Origin: Ilyomonas sp963790435
Lineage (GTDB): Bacteria; Bacteroidota; Bacteroidia; Chitinophagales; Chitinophagaceae
DNA length: 64,000 nucleotides
Direction of reading: 5' to 3'
NCBI GenBank assembly: GCA_963790435.1
Contig: CAWBOI010000001.1
Span: forward strand, 186,001 to 250,000
The notes under the pieces were generated by a model. That model saw only the letters and a program-made list of their open reading frames with translations, did no database searches and was not told the DNA's origin. Position numbers and translations under genes: made by a program. Positions 53,189 to 62,428 of the stretch are shown here, one piece after another (the first letter of the stretch is position 1; every line of letters begins with the position of its first letter).

Positions 53189-55774
53189 TTACCCATTCAT
53201 CAGCTCAACATTAATATCAACATCTGGATTGTCCAATAAAAATTCAGCCATTTCTTCGTTCATGGTAAAGCCTCTGTCCATCGTGTGCATCGTGACTTTT
53301 AAATTGTGCAGAGGCTCATAAATATTAAACCGGATTGACGATTTGCCAGGATTTGTTTTTACATTATTTTCTACAAAGTTTACAAAGTTGGTCGTAAGGC
53401 TTGCCGGCTGAATATTAATATCAATGCCTTTTGTCAGAGTTTGTTTTGCCGTTTCCAATAAGCAAACGTTGCTTACTTTAAACTCATATTGGTCGCTGTT
53501 ATAGCGTGATTTAAAGTAGCCTGTTACCATTACATTTTTTCCGCTTTCCACATAATGTTTAAAACGCATGTAATCGTCGCTCCACAACATGATTTCGGTT
53601 TTGCCGGTAAAATCTTCAATGGTAAGCGAACCGAAATTTTTGCCTGTTTTGGTAATCCGATGGTTAGCAGCCGTAACCAAACCGGCAATGCGAAACATTT
53701 TGTTCAGATTCGCAGCTACTGCGCCGGGCGATTCATTCACTTCATTAAAATCGCTTAGTGGCATGATGCCATAATATTTTAGTTCGAACCGAAAATGATT
53801 TAACGGATGCCCGCTCATAAACATGCCCGTTACTTCTTTTTCGTGATCAAGCAATTCGGTCAGCGTCCACTCCGGTGCAGGCAATATTTTAGGCGGTGCA
53901 ATTTCAGGCATTGTATTTTCGCCAAACAAGCTGTTGCCGCTTCCTACTTTATTGGTTTGGTAAATATTTCCATAACGAATAATGCGTTCTAACATACTCG
54001 ATGTCTCGCCTTGCGGCAGGAAGAAATATTGAGCACGATGCAACTCTTTAAAAGAATCAAAAGCACCGGAATACACTAAGCTTTCCATGCTTTTTTTATT
54101 GACGGTTCGCTGGTTGATGCGCCTGATGAAATCCCATACATCTTTGTATTTGCCGCTTTTTTCTCTTTCTTCAATAATGCTTTCAACGGCGGCTTCGCCT
54201 ACACCTTTTAAACCTCCCAAACCAAAACGGATTTCGCCCCTTTCATTCACCGCAAAGCCTTTCAGCGATTCATTTATATCGGGTCCCAACACGCGATGGT
54301 TCATGCGTTTGCATTCTTCCATAAAGAAGGTGATTTTTTCAATGCTGCCCGCATGATTAAGAACCGCAGACATGTACTCGCCCGGATAATGCGCTTTTAA
54401 ATACGCCGTTTGATAAGCTACAAAAGCATAACAGGTAGAGTGCGATTTATTAAACGCATATTGCGCAAAAGCTTCCCAATCGGTCCATATTTTTTCAAGA
54501 GTATCTTTTTTATGACCGCGCTCGGTGGCGCCTTTTATAAACTGCGTTTTCATTTTATCCAACACAGATTTTTGCTTTTTTCCCATTGCTTTGCGCAATA
54601 CATCTGCATCGCCTTTGCTAAAACCCCCAAGTTTTTGTGACAGCAACATTACCTGTTCCTGGTACACGGTAATGCCATAAGTTTCTTCTAAATATTCACG
54701 CATTTCGGGCAAGTCGTACACCACTTCTTCCCGCCCATGTTTTCGGGCGACATATTGCGGAATATAAGCCATTGGTCCCGGACGATACAAGGCATTCATT
54801 GCAATTAAATCGGCAAAGGCATCGGGTTTTAATTCGCGCAAATATTTCTGCATACCCGTACTTTCAAATTGAAACGTACCGTTGGTTTCGCCGTTCTGAT
54901 ATAGCTTGTACGTTTTTTCATCATCCAGCGGAAGATTGTCCAAATCAACATCAACACCGTGGTTTTGCTTGATTAATTCTAGCGCCGTTTTTAAAATAGA
55001 CAGAGTTTTCAAGCCCAGGAAATCCATTTTGAGTACACCCGCTTCTTCAATGGACGAACCGCCAATTTGCGTAACCCATAAATCAGAATCTTTGGCAGTG
55101 GCAACGGGCAACAAATCGGTTAAGTCTTTAGGCGCGATAATGATGCCCGCTGCATGAATACCTGTGTTGCGAACTGAACCTTCTAACCGCTCAGCTTCTT
55201 TTAAAACCTGCGCTTTGATGTCAGTTCCCGCATAAATTTCACGAAGCCGTTTTATATTTTCAATGTCTTCGCTGCCATATTGTTCTTTTTCTTCGAGAGA
55301 TTTCTCGCCATCTTTTACTGTAAGCGGAGCAGTTAAACATCTGCCTAAAGTAGTCCCAACTTTTTCAGGTACCAACTTCACTAAATTGTTGGCTTCAAAA
55401 AGTGGCAAATCCATAACGCGGGCAACGTCTTTAATGCTGCTTCGCGCTGCCATTGTACCGTACGTAATGATTTGTGCAACTTGATTTTTGCCATATTTTT
55501 CAACTACATAATCAATTACTTTTTGCCTGCCTTCATCGTCAAAATCGGTATCAATATCAGGCATTGATTTTCTGTCGGGATTGAGAAACCGTTCAAACAG
55601 CAAATCGTATTTGATCGGGTCAATATTAGTGATGCCAATGCAATACGCCACTACGCTTCCGGCAGCCGAGCCACGACCCGGACCGATGAACACGCCGCGC
55701 TCGCGACCAGCTTTGATAAAATCGCTTACAATTAAAAAGTAACCGGCAAAGCCCATCGTTTTTATGGTAAACAA
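53189..55774 (-). CDS. dnaE: DNA polymerase III alpha subunit, C-terminal part (frameshifted)
   Basis: This 861-residue frame holds most of the replicative polymerase: GFAGYFLIVSDFIKAGRERG, GPGRGSAAGSVVAYCIGITN, RKSMPDIDTDFDDEGR with the catalytic aspartates, the finger and beta-binding regions, and the OB-fold (FRIAGLVTAANHRITKTGKN, then GKTEIMLWSDDYM). It starts here at TTG only because the frame is broken; the true gene continues upstream. The N-terminal part is at 55776-56861, and one extra base (GG for G, at 55788-55789) separates the frames. An ATG at 55756 could start it independently but would lose no catalytic residue. Being essential, dnaE is probably intact in the living cell. Confidence 0.9.
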   Translation of the reverse strand: MFTIKTMGFAGYFLIVSDFIKAGRERGVFIGPGRGSAAGSVVAYCIGITNIDPIKYDLLFERFLNPDRKSMPDIDTDFDDEGRQKVIDYVVEKYGKNQVAQIITYGTMAARSSIKDVARVMDLPLFEANNLVKLVPEKVGTTLGRCLTAPLTVKDGEKSLEEKEQYGSEDIENIKRLREIYAGTDIKAQVLKEAERLEGSVRNTGIHAAGIIIAPKDLTDLLPVATAKDSDLWVTQIGGSSIEEAGVLKMDFLGLKTLSILKTALELIKQNHGVDVDLDNLPLDDEKTYKLYQNGETNGTFQFESTGMQKYLRELKPDAFADLIAMNALYRPGPMAYIPQYVARKHGREEVVYDLPEMREYLEETYGITVYQEQVMLLSQKLGGFSKGDADVLRKAMGKKQKSVLDKMKTQFIKGATERGHKKDTLEKIWTDWEAFAQYAFNKSHSTCYAFVAYQTAYLKAHYPGEYMSAVLNHAGSIEKITFFMEECKRMNHRVLGPDINESLKGFAVNERGEIRFGLGGLKGVGEAAVESIIEEREKSGKYKDVWDFIRRINQRTVNKKSMESLVYSGAFDSFKELHRAQYFFLPQGETSSMLERIIRYGNIYQTNKVGSGNSLFGENTMPEIAPPKILPAPEWTLTELLDHEKEVTGMFMSGHPLNHFRFELKYYGIMPLSDFNEVNESPGAVAANLNKMFRIAGLVTAANHRITKTGKNFGSLTIEDFTGKTEIMLWSDDYMRFKHYVESGKNVMVTGYFKSRYNSDQYEFKVSNVCLLETAKQTLTKGIDINIQPASLTTNFVNFVENNVKTNPGKSSIRFNIYEPLHNLKVTMHTMDRGFTMNEEMAEFLLDNPDVDINVELMNG

Positions 55775-55775
55775 T

Positions 55776-56861
55776 TCAAAATCCAGACCGTTCCCTGATT
55801 TGTTCTGTGATTTCGCTATACCGATCTTTCGCTCCTTCGTAAGTGAGATGTTGCAGATAATTCCATTGGTTCAGATTGCTGTCCGATGACGTTTGAAATT
55901 CTTTTGGAATAGGGAACGCTGGAAGCAGGATGTCTTTCTTTAAATTCAACACTTCAATTTTATCAACAATTTCATTGGTGTTGTCAATGCTTTGAGGAAC
56001 ATCCTGAAACAGCTGAATCATTTCATCACTTCCCTTAAAATAAAATTCATTGTTGGGAAATTTAAAACGACGGTTTTTTACCAGCGTATCATCGTTTACA
56101 AAATCGTCTAAGCCAGGTGTAGATTGCTTTTCACCGGTATTGATGCAAAGCAAAATATCGTGCGCATTGTAATCTTCCTGGTCGGTATAATGACTGTCAT
56201 TAGTAGCAATCATTTTTACGCCGTGCTTCTTCGCCCATTTAATGAGCATTGCGTTTACTTTTTCCTGCTCCGGAATTTTATGGCGTTGCAATTCAATGTA
56301 GTAATCTTCACTAAACATATCGAGCCACCATAAAAATTCTTTCTCTGCTTCGGCTTCGCTTTTATACAAAATGGTTTGCGGTACATAAGCGCCAATACAA
56401 CAAGTGGTGGCAATTAATCCTTCCTTGTATTTTTCAATTAGTTTTTTATCAACGCGTGGATATTTGCTGTACAGGCCTTCGCTAAAACCATACGATGTTA
56501 GCTTCACCAAATTGTGGTAACCTGTTTTGTTTTTGGCCAATAATACCTGGTGAAAACGTTCGTCTTTTTGCTCTTTGGTAAAGGTTCGTTTTGTTCTGTC
56601 TTCCACTACATAAAACTCACAGCCAACAATGGGTTTGATAACGGGTTCAAGAATGTCTTTTCCGTTCTCATCCTTACCCACCACTTTTGTTTTTTTCCAT
56701 GCCTGGTTTACAAAATCAAACACGCCGAACATATTGCCGTGGTCGGTAATGGCAAGTGCAGGCATATTGTGCTTTTCGGCTTTTTTATAAAGACTGCTGA
56801 TGTTGGCTGCGCCATCAAGCAATGAATATTGTGTGTGAACATGAAGATGTGAGAACTGCAT
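55776..56861 (-). CDS. dnaE: DNA polymerase III alpha subunit, N-terminal part (frameshifted)
   Basis: This frame of 361 residues begins MQFSHLHVHTQYSLLDGA with the PHP domain (HLHVHTQYS, ITDHGNMFGV, VGCEFYVVED) used for metal binding and possibly proofreading in DnaE. It ends in TGA after EQIRERSGF. Family proteins continue ERLxxELxTIKxMGF here, and deleting one G of GG gives ERLDFELFTIKTMGF, joining the next frame exactly. The restored protein would have 1223 residues, normal for Bacteroidota DnaE. Start 56861 is preferred over the frame's upstream methionine at 56900. Confidence 0.9.
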   Translation of the reverse strand: MQFSHLHVHTQYSLLDGAANISSLYKKAEKHNMPALAITDHGNMFGVFDFVNQAWKKTKVVGKDENGKDILEPVIKPIVGCEFYVVEDRTKRTFTKEQKDERFHQVLLAKNKTGYHNLVKLTSYGFSEGLYSKYPRVDKKLIEKYKEGLIATTCCIGAYVPQTILYKSEAEAEKEFLWWLDMFSEDYYIELQRHKIPEQEKVNAMLIKWAKKHGVKMIATNDSHYTDQEDYNAHDILLCINTGEKQSTPGLDDFVNDDTLVKNRRFKFPNNEFYFKGSDEMIQLFQDVPQSIDNTNEIVDKIEVLNLKKDILLPAFPIPKEFQTSSDSNLNQWNYLQHLTYEGAKDRYSEITEQIRERSGF

Positions 56862-56968
56862 AACGGAACAATCTTTTTCAATCTTAAAAACAAAGCACAA
56901 AGTACCTCATAAAAGGCTAAAAAGTTCCCTATTTTTTCAACATCCTTTTTGCAAATGCTGTATAAAAT

Positions 56969-57754
56969 TTATGGAGTAATCGTTTGGATTGACTGATGAT
57001 TTTCCCTAACTTTTATCATGCTTACTGTGGCGGCGATAACTGAATAAGCTGGCGCGAATATCCAGCCGATGATGGGCACAAGGTGTAAAGTGTAAAAAAT
57101 AAAACCATTACCAATGGCAAGACCCCGATGCGAACCAATAAAATGAAAAGTTTGTTGCGAAGAAAGATTGCGCCGCTCGCAGCTATAATACAACATAGCG
57201 AAGCCATAATAGTAGGCTTCGATGATGAGCGCGATAACAGGCGTTATCCAACCTGCAACCGGCACGAAAGAAAGAACCAATAACGAAAGAATATACACGG
57301 TTTGCCACAGCATATTGCGAAATGAAACGGCTATGCTTCGTAAAATATCTGTACCCAGTTTTGAAAAAGAAAACTGGAAGTTTCGGTTTTCAATAATGGC
57401 TTCCGTTTTTTCACTCAGATACGCAAACACCGGCGAGCCTACAATTAACCAGATATATTTGAAAAGGGAAAAATACAGCAAAACCAAAATAAGCCAGAAT
57501 ATAAAAGTGGCGAAAGCAAAAACGAAATTCAATAATCCGTCTTGATGGTGCTGCTTCCAGTTATTGATGTGTGTAACCGTAAAAATCCATTGTATCAACC
57601 GGCTGGCGCTTTCACCAAAAACAATCATGCTGAGGGCGAACAAAACAGCGTAAATCAAACCCGGCAGAAGAATCCATTTCCAAAGCTTATTCTTTTGAAT
57701 GAAGCGATGGGCATCGAAGTACGACTGGAATGCAATGACGATTTCCTTAAACAA
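56969..57754 (-). CDS. EI24-domain membrane protein
   Basis: The 261-residue protein fits the EI24/CysZ-type family: it has about five membrane helices (including LLPGLIYAVLFALSMIVFGE and TFIFWLILVLLYFSLFKYIW) and the typical TDILRSIAVSFRNMLWQTVY segment followed by FVPVAGWITPVIALIIEAYY, then a loop with RNLSSQQTFHFIGSHRGLAI. E. coli CysZ is a sulfate transporter, but family members differ, and no sulfate genes lie here. It is divergent from rnpB, with 99 bases between them. Confidence 0.85.
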   Translation of the reverse strand: MFKEIVIAFQSYFDAHRFIQKNKLWKWILLPGLIYAVLFALSMIVFGESASRLIQWIFTVTHINNWKQHHQDGLLNFVFAFATFIFWLILVLLYFSLFKYIWLIVGSPVFAYLSEKTEAIIENRNFQFSFSKLGTDILRSIAVSFRNMLWQTVYILSLLVLSFVPVAGWITPVIALIIEAYYYGFAMLYYSCERRNLSSQQTFHFIGSHRGLAIGNGFIFYTLHLVPIIGWIFAPAYSVIAATVSMIKVRENHQSIQTITP

Positions 57755-57853
57755 GCCGTTGAAATTTAGCAGCTAAGGTAGATGAATAACGATGCGGCTT
57801 GTAACCACTGGTAAAATGATTGTGAAGATTTTTGAAATTGTACCTTCGTCCCA

Positions 57854-58199
57854 CTACAAACCCGCGCTATCGTGGCGCCGCTGGCGCCAAGGAAAGTCCG
57901 GACAGCGAAGAGCAACCTACCGGCTAACAGCCGGCTGTTATTGCAAAATGACAAGAGAAAGTGCCACAGAAAATAACTGTCCGCCTAAGGTGGATGAGGG
58001 TGAAAACGTAAGGTAAGAGCTTACGGCTTTGTGCAGCAATGTGCAATGCGGGTAAACCTTAGGTGCTGTAATGCCACATAAGAATTCGTTTGAGAGCGGC
58101 TCGTTCAATGAATTTGGGTAGGCAGCTACATCTCAACAGTAATGTTGGGAGCAGATAAATGATAGTGTAGAAACAGAATCCGGCTTACGAGGTTTGTAG
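57854..58199 (+). ncRNA. rnpB: RNase P RNA, class A type
   Basis: The 346-base RNA is the catalytic part of RNase P, which trims tRNA 5' ends. The 5' conserved core GGAAAGTCCGGAC, the motif CCACAGAAA, the GGGTGAAAACG loop, GCGGGTAAACC, and the 3' core AGATAAATGAT with ACAGAATCCGGCTTAC are all present in order. CTACAAACC (57854-57862) pairs perfectly with GGTTTGTAG (58191-58199) as helix P1, fixing both ends. It is followed by a short palindrome GTTTTTGTGCAAAAAC (58212-58227) that may terminate it. It lies before the thiolase. Confidence 0.97.
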
Positions 58200-58357
58200 T
58201 TTTTCAAGTTTGTTTTTGTGCAAAAACTTCACATTTCAGATTTGAACTAAAAATCCATCTTTTTAAATAATACAGTTCAACCAACTGGTTTTCTACCAAA
58301 TGCCGAGCTTGTACTTAACAAGTTCGTTAATTTGTTTTTGCCGGATTTTTCACTCAC

Positions 58358-58365
58358 TATATTTG
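58358..58365 (+). promoter_or_regulatory. Candidate promoter of the thiolase gene
   Basis: TATATTTG matches TAnnTTTG, 24 bases before the ATG. TTTG at 58337-58340 lies 17 bases upstream as a possible -33 element and falls within the repeated word copy at 58331-58341. Confidence 0.5.
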
Positions 58366-58389
58366 CTTTTACTAACAATTGTTCGTTAA

Positions 58390-59580
58390 ATGAAAAAAGT
58401 TGTGATTGCTTCTGCTGTTCGCACTCCTATAGGAAGTTTTGGTGGAGAATTGAAAGATATAACAGCTCCGCAATTGGGAGCCATCGCTATCAAAGCTGCT
58501 GTTGAAAAAGCGGGCATTTCTCCACAACAAATTGATGAAGTGATTATGGGATGCGTGCTGCAGGCGAATTTAGGACAAGCTCCTGCTCGTCAGGCGAGTA
58601 TGATGGCCGGACTACCAGAAACCGTAATTGCAACTACCATTAATAAAGTTTGTGCAAGTGGAATGAAAGCCGTTGCTACTGCAGCACAAAGCATAATGCT
58701 CGGCGATGCAGATATTATTGTAGCTGGTGGAATGGAAAGTATGTCGAATGTTCCCTTTTATGCAACCAAACAACGCTGGGGCAATAAGTATGGCGACGTG
58801 ACTTTGGTTGATGGTTTATCGAAAGATGGTTTAACCGACGTTTACAAAGATTACCCGATGGGCAATGCAGCAGAATTATGTGCCCAAACCTGCAACATCA
58901 GCCGAAAAGAGCAGGACGATTACGCGATTAAAAGTTATAGAAGAAGTCAACGGGCAATTGAGCAAGGTTTGTTTTTGCCTGAAATTGTCCCGATTTCCAT
59001 TCCTCAGAAAAAAGGGGAAGCCATCGTGGTAGATAAAGATGAAGAACCTTACAACGTTAAGTTTGATAAAATTACCGAACTCAAACCGGCTTTTATAAAA
59101 GAAGGCACTGTTACAGCAGCCAATGCCAGTACCATTAATGATGGTGCGGCAGCGTTGGTTTTGATGAGTGAAGACAAAGCCAAAGAATTGGGGATACAAC
59201 CACTGGTAACAATTTTAAGTTTTGCCGATGCAGAACAGGCTCCTGAGTGGTTCACCACCACTCCTTCACTTGCTTTGCCAAAAGCTTTACAAAAAGCCGG
59301 CTTAACTTTACATAATGTTGATTATTTTGAAATCAATGAAGCTTTCTCGGTAGTAAGTATCGCTAATATTCAAAAGTTGGGAATTGATGCAGAGAAAGTA
59401 AATGTGCGTGGCGGTGCAGTTTCGTTGGGACATCCGTTGGGTTGCAGCGGAGCGCGTATTTTGGTAACGCTGATCAATGTATTACAACAGGATGGTGGCA
59501 AAATTGGTGCGGCAGCTATTTGCAATGGCGGCGGCGGTGCCAGCGCAATGATTATTGAAAAATGGGCAAAAACAAATTGA
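58390..59580 (+). CDS. Acetyl-CoA C-acetyltransferase (thiolase)
   Basis: The 396-residue enzyme interconverts two acetyl-CoA with acetoacetyl-CoA, or acts in fatty-acid or ketone metabolism. The acyl-accepting cysteine is C88 in TINKVCASGMKAV; the later His in GHPLGCSGARI and the Cys within the same motif complete the site; CNGGGGASAMIIE ends the protein. It begins MKKVVIASAVRTPIGSFGG. The gene has its own promoter between rnpB and itself. Two copies of the repeated word lie in it. Confidence 0.93.
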   Translation: MKKVVIASAVRTPIGSFGGELKDITAPQLGAIAIKAAVEKAGISPQQIDEVIMGCVLQANLGQAPARQASMMAGLPETVIATTINKVCASGMKAVATAAQSIMLGDADIIVAGGMESMSNVPFYATKQRWGNKYGDVTLVDGLSKDGLTDVYKDYPMGNAAELCAQTCNISRKEQDDYAIKSYRRSQRAIEQGLFLPEIVPISIPQKKGEAIVVDKDEEPYNVKFDKITELKPAFIKEGTVTAANASTINDGAAALVLMSEDKAKELGIQPLVTILSFADAEQAPEWFTTTPSLALPKALQKAGLTLHNVDYFEINEAFSVVSIANIQKLGIDAEKVNVRGGAVSLGHPLGCSGARILVTLINVLQQDGGKIGAAAICNGGGGASAMIIEKWAKTN

Positions 59581-59674
59581 TTTTACCTTTTACAACAGTT
59601 TAAGAAAAGTTTTTACTTCTGTATTTTGTGTGCCGATGTGGAATGGTACTTTTGTTTTTCTCTAAAAATAAAAT

Positions 59675-61219
59675 ATGGGTTGGGCTATCTTCATCATTGG
59701 CACTCTCGGCTGGCACATTGGAATGTATGGAATGTTTAAAAAAGCAGGCATCGAGCCGTGGAAAGCATTCATTCCTTTTTACAATACCTGGTGTATCGTT
59801 GAAAAATGTGGTATCAAAAAAATATGGTTCTGGCTACAATTCATACCCATTGCAGGACAATTTATTACCATTTGGATCACCATTATCTGGGTAATGCACT
59901 TTGGTAAATTTAATGTGTTTCAACACGCAGCTACTGTTTTTCTGCCTTTTATCTATTTCCCTTACCTCGGCTTTTCGAAAAACGAACGCTACAAAGGCAA
60001 GGAAGTAATGAAGCTGTACAAAAAACCAGCTTCCCGCGAATGGATTGATGCAGCGGTGTTTGCCGTCGTAGCAGCAACTCTTATCAGGAGTTTTATTTTT
60101 GAAGCTTACACCATCCCTACTCCAAGCATGGAAAAAACCTTGCTGGTAAACGATTTTTTATTTGTAAGTAAAATGAGCTATGGTGCGCGCATTCCACAAA
60201 CCCCCATCAGTTTTCCGTTTGTACATAATACGATGCCTTTTTCTCAAACTACGCCATCCTATACAACTGCATTGCAAATTCCCTACAAACGATTACCGGG
60301 TTATACAACCATACAAAGAAACGATGTTGTCGTATTTAATTTTCCTGCAGGTGATACCATTATTAATGAGCCGGACTATTTAAGTGCCAATACTTACTAC
60401 GACGTTTTAAGGAGGGATTATAATGGAAATCGTGATGCGTTACGAGCCGAACACGCCGTAATTGTACATCCGATGGACAAAACTGATAACTACATTAAGC
60501 GTTGTGTTGGTGTTCCGGGCGATGTTTTGCAGGTAAAGAACGGGATTTTATACATAAATGATCAAAAAGCATATATGGCTCCCGGCCAACAAAATGAATA
60601 CGTTGTAGAAACCAACGGAACGCCATTTTCAGAAGATTTTCTATCCAATCAATTGAATTTTCACTTTGATACCGGAACGGATCCACAAAGCGGCAAAGAT
60701 GTTACTTACGAGAAAGATGGAAAGTACATGCCTTTGTTGGGATTTAAGTACAGAATGACATTATCAAATTCCGATGTAGAACTTATACAAAAACAGTCCA
60801 ATTTCAAATCCATCACTTTATACAGCGATAATTCGGTTGATCAAAGAACTTTTCCGTTTGATATTGCTGATTATCCCTGGAGCGCCGATAATTATGGACC
60901 TATTTCTATCCCTACAAAGGGTAAAACCGTAACTTTAGACGCAAAAAACATTGTTCTTTACCGCCGTATCATTGCCACTTATGAACATCATCAATTAGCA
61001 GAAAACGGGGCGCAATTTGTGATTGACGGAAAGCCAACCAGCCAATATACATTCCAATACAATTATTATTGGATGATGGGTGACAACCGTCACAACAGCC
61101 AGGATAGCCGTTTTTGGGGGTTTGTGCCTGAAACCAATATTGTAGGAAAAGCCTCTTTGATTTGGTTTAGCTGGGATAAAGGCCCCCGCTGGAACCGCTT
61201 TTTTAAATCCATCCATTAA
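59675..61219 (+). CDS. lepB: Signal peptidase I with N-terminal membrane domain
   Basis: The 514-residue protein cleaves signal peptides of exported proteins. After an N-terminal DUF5684-like region with about four helices (1-100, LGWHIGMYGMFKKAGIEPWK), the catalytic domain begins with IRSFIFEAYTIPTPSMEKTL, where S151 is the nucleophile, and K275 in YIKRCVGVPGD is the general base; GDNRHNSQDSRFWGFVP is box E. Between them lies a large insertion (about 160-265 and 300-440), and the protein is about twice the size of typical LepB, as in other Bacteroidota. Cytidine deaminase follows after 6 bases. Confidence 0.92.
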   Translation: MGWAIFIIGTLGWHIGMYGMFKKAGIEPWKAFIPFYNTWCIVEKCGIKKIWFWLQFIPIAGQFITIWITIIWVMHFGKFNVFQHAATVFLPFIYFPYLGFSKNERYKGKEVMKLYKKPASREWIDAAVFAVVAATLIRSFIFEAYTIPTPSMEKTLLVNDFLFVSKMSYGARIPQTPISFPFVHNTMPFSQTTPSYTTALQIPYKRLPGYTTIQRNDVVVFNFPAGDTIINEPDYLSANTYYDVLRRDYNGNRDALRAEHAVIVHPMDKTDNYIKRCVGVPGDVLQVKNGILYINDQKAYMAPGQQNEYVVETNGTPFSEDFLSNQLNFHFDTGTDPQSGKDVTYEKDGKYMPLLGFKYRMTLSNSDVELIQKQSNFKSITLYSDNSVDQRTFPFDIADYPWSADNYGPISIPTKGKTVTLDAKNIVLYRRIIATYEHHQLAENGAQFVIDGKPTSQYTFQYNYYWMMGDNRHNSQDSRFWGFVPETNIVGKASLIWFSWDKGPRWNRFFKSIH

Positions 61220-61225
61220 ATTTCG

Positions 61226-61711
61226 TTGAAAGAAGCACAATTCGCGTTTACTTATCAGGTATTTGACTCTGAAAATGAGTTAAATCGATCTGATTATGAG
61301 TTGGTTCTTTCAGCTCGAAACGCGGCAACAATTGCTTATGCGCCTTATTCCGGCTTTTTTGTTGGCGCTGCTGCTTTACTTTCTAACCAGGAAATTGTAA
61401 CCGGCAGCAATCAGGAAAACGCCAGCTTTCCTTCCGGCATTTGTGCCGAACGTTCGTTATTGGCTACTGCGGCCCAACTTTATCCCAATATTCCAATTCT
61501 CTCCATGGCGGTTACTTATATAAACTCCAAAGGAAAAAGTGATACTCCAGCTTCACCCTGTGGATTTTGCCGACAGGTTCTTATTGAATTTGAAAACCGC
61601 GTTCAGCATCCCATCCGGTTAATTTTTTGTGGCAGAAGTGGACAAGTGTTAAGCGTTCCAAATTCATCACTCTTATTGCCTTTAGGCTTTTCTACAGATA
61701 ATCTAAAGTAG
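61226..61711 (+). CDS. cdd: Cytidine deaminase
   Basis: The 161-residue enzyme deaminates cytidine and deoxycytidine in pyrimidine salvage. The zinc site is visible as CAERS (with the catalytic Glu) and PCGFCRQV, and APYSGFFVGAAAL is the conserved N-terminal stretch. The frame starts at TTG (61226), six bases after the lepB stop, so translation may be coupled; no ATG occurs before the conserved part. Length is normal for a homotetrameric form (about 130-160). Confidence 0.9.
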   Translation: MKEAQFAFTYQVFDSENELNRSDYELVLSARNAATIAYAPYSGFFVGAAALLSNQEIVTGSNQENASFPSGICAERSLLATAAQLYPNIPILSMAVTYINSKGKSDTPASPCGFCRQVLIEFENRVQHPIRLIFCGRSGQVLSVPNSSLLLPLGFSTDNLK

Positions 61712-62428
61712 TTTCAGCTATCTAACCGTTTTATTTTTTAATTTAATTTTATTTAAGATTAATAGCCATTTTTACAGTATATAATACTGTAATTCAATGA
61801 ATTAGTGCTTATATATATTCTGTGTTAAATAAGAAGCAAAATAAAATTAAATTTAATGCCTTCATAGCTCTAATTTATTCAAATATAAATATTAAGTAAT
61901 GGTTTATTTAAATTGATAATGTTTTGATTATTATTTTATAATCCTAATATTTTCTTTAGTAAAAAAAATGTAAATATTAACTAATTTTATTAGTATTTTA
62001 ACTATAAAATTTAGTTGTAAAGTCAATTTCTCAATTGAACTTTAAGCTTGCGTATTTTAAAAAGAAGTAGTAGTGTTGTTGAGGAACTTATGCGGTCTAG
62101 AAAAGGCGTTCCCTATTCTGGTCTGAAGTAGATACAAAGGATTTTAAATGTCTACAGGAACTTAAATACAATAATGAAAAAAGGAGAAGGCTCGCTAACT
62201 CTCGTTATTAAGATATCGGATTAATCAAATAATGAACTCCCAGAGTAAAATATCGAATTGATACAACCTCCTTATCTTTTGAAACCAATCTCTCTAAACT
62301 CCACTTTCTTTGCGAGAATAAACTAAACTTAACATAAAAAAAATTCTTGTGCATTGAAATCGCATTGTTTCATCGCACAAGAATTCGCCAGAAAGGTAAG
62401 TAAGGCTTCTAAATAAGGAAAAGCCTGC
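61712..62428. other. AT-rich 717-base gene-free stretch
   Basis: The sequence from about 61720 to 62040 is far more AT-rich than its surroundings and is full of short TTTAATTT/ATTTAAAT runs. I see no open frame, tRNA or known RNA. From 62040 to 62330 composition is closer to average, still without a gene. The last part is a terminator hairpin. It may be a remnant of transferred DNA or a regulatory/nucleoid-binding region. Confidence 0.6.
62334..62385 (-). terminator. Terminator after the TlpA-like gene
   Basis: AATTCTTGTGC (62342-62352) pairs with GCACAAGAATT (62375-62385); on the minus strand the stem is followed by a run of eight T. It lies 44 bases after the stop of the TlpA-like gene, which it would terminate. 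Confidence 0.75.

Noticed and set aside
55770..55800. Programmed frameshift in dnaE
   Set aside because: I see no slippery run or stimulatory hairpin at the junction; an extra G is the simplest reading, so this is kept only as an alternative.
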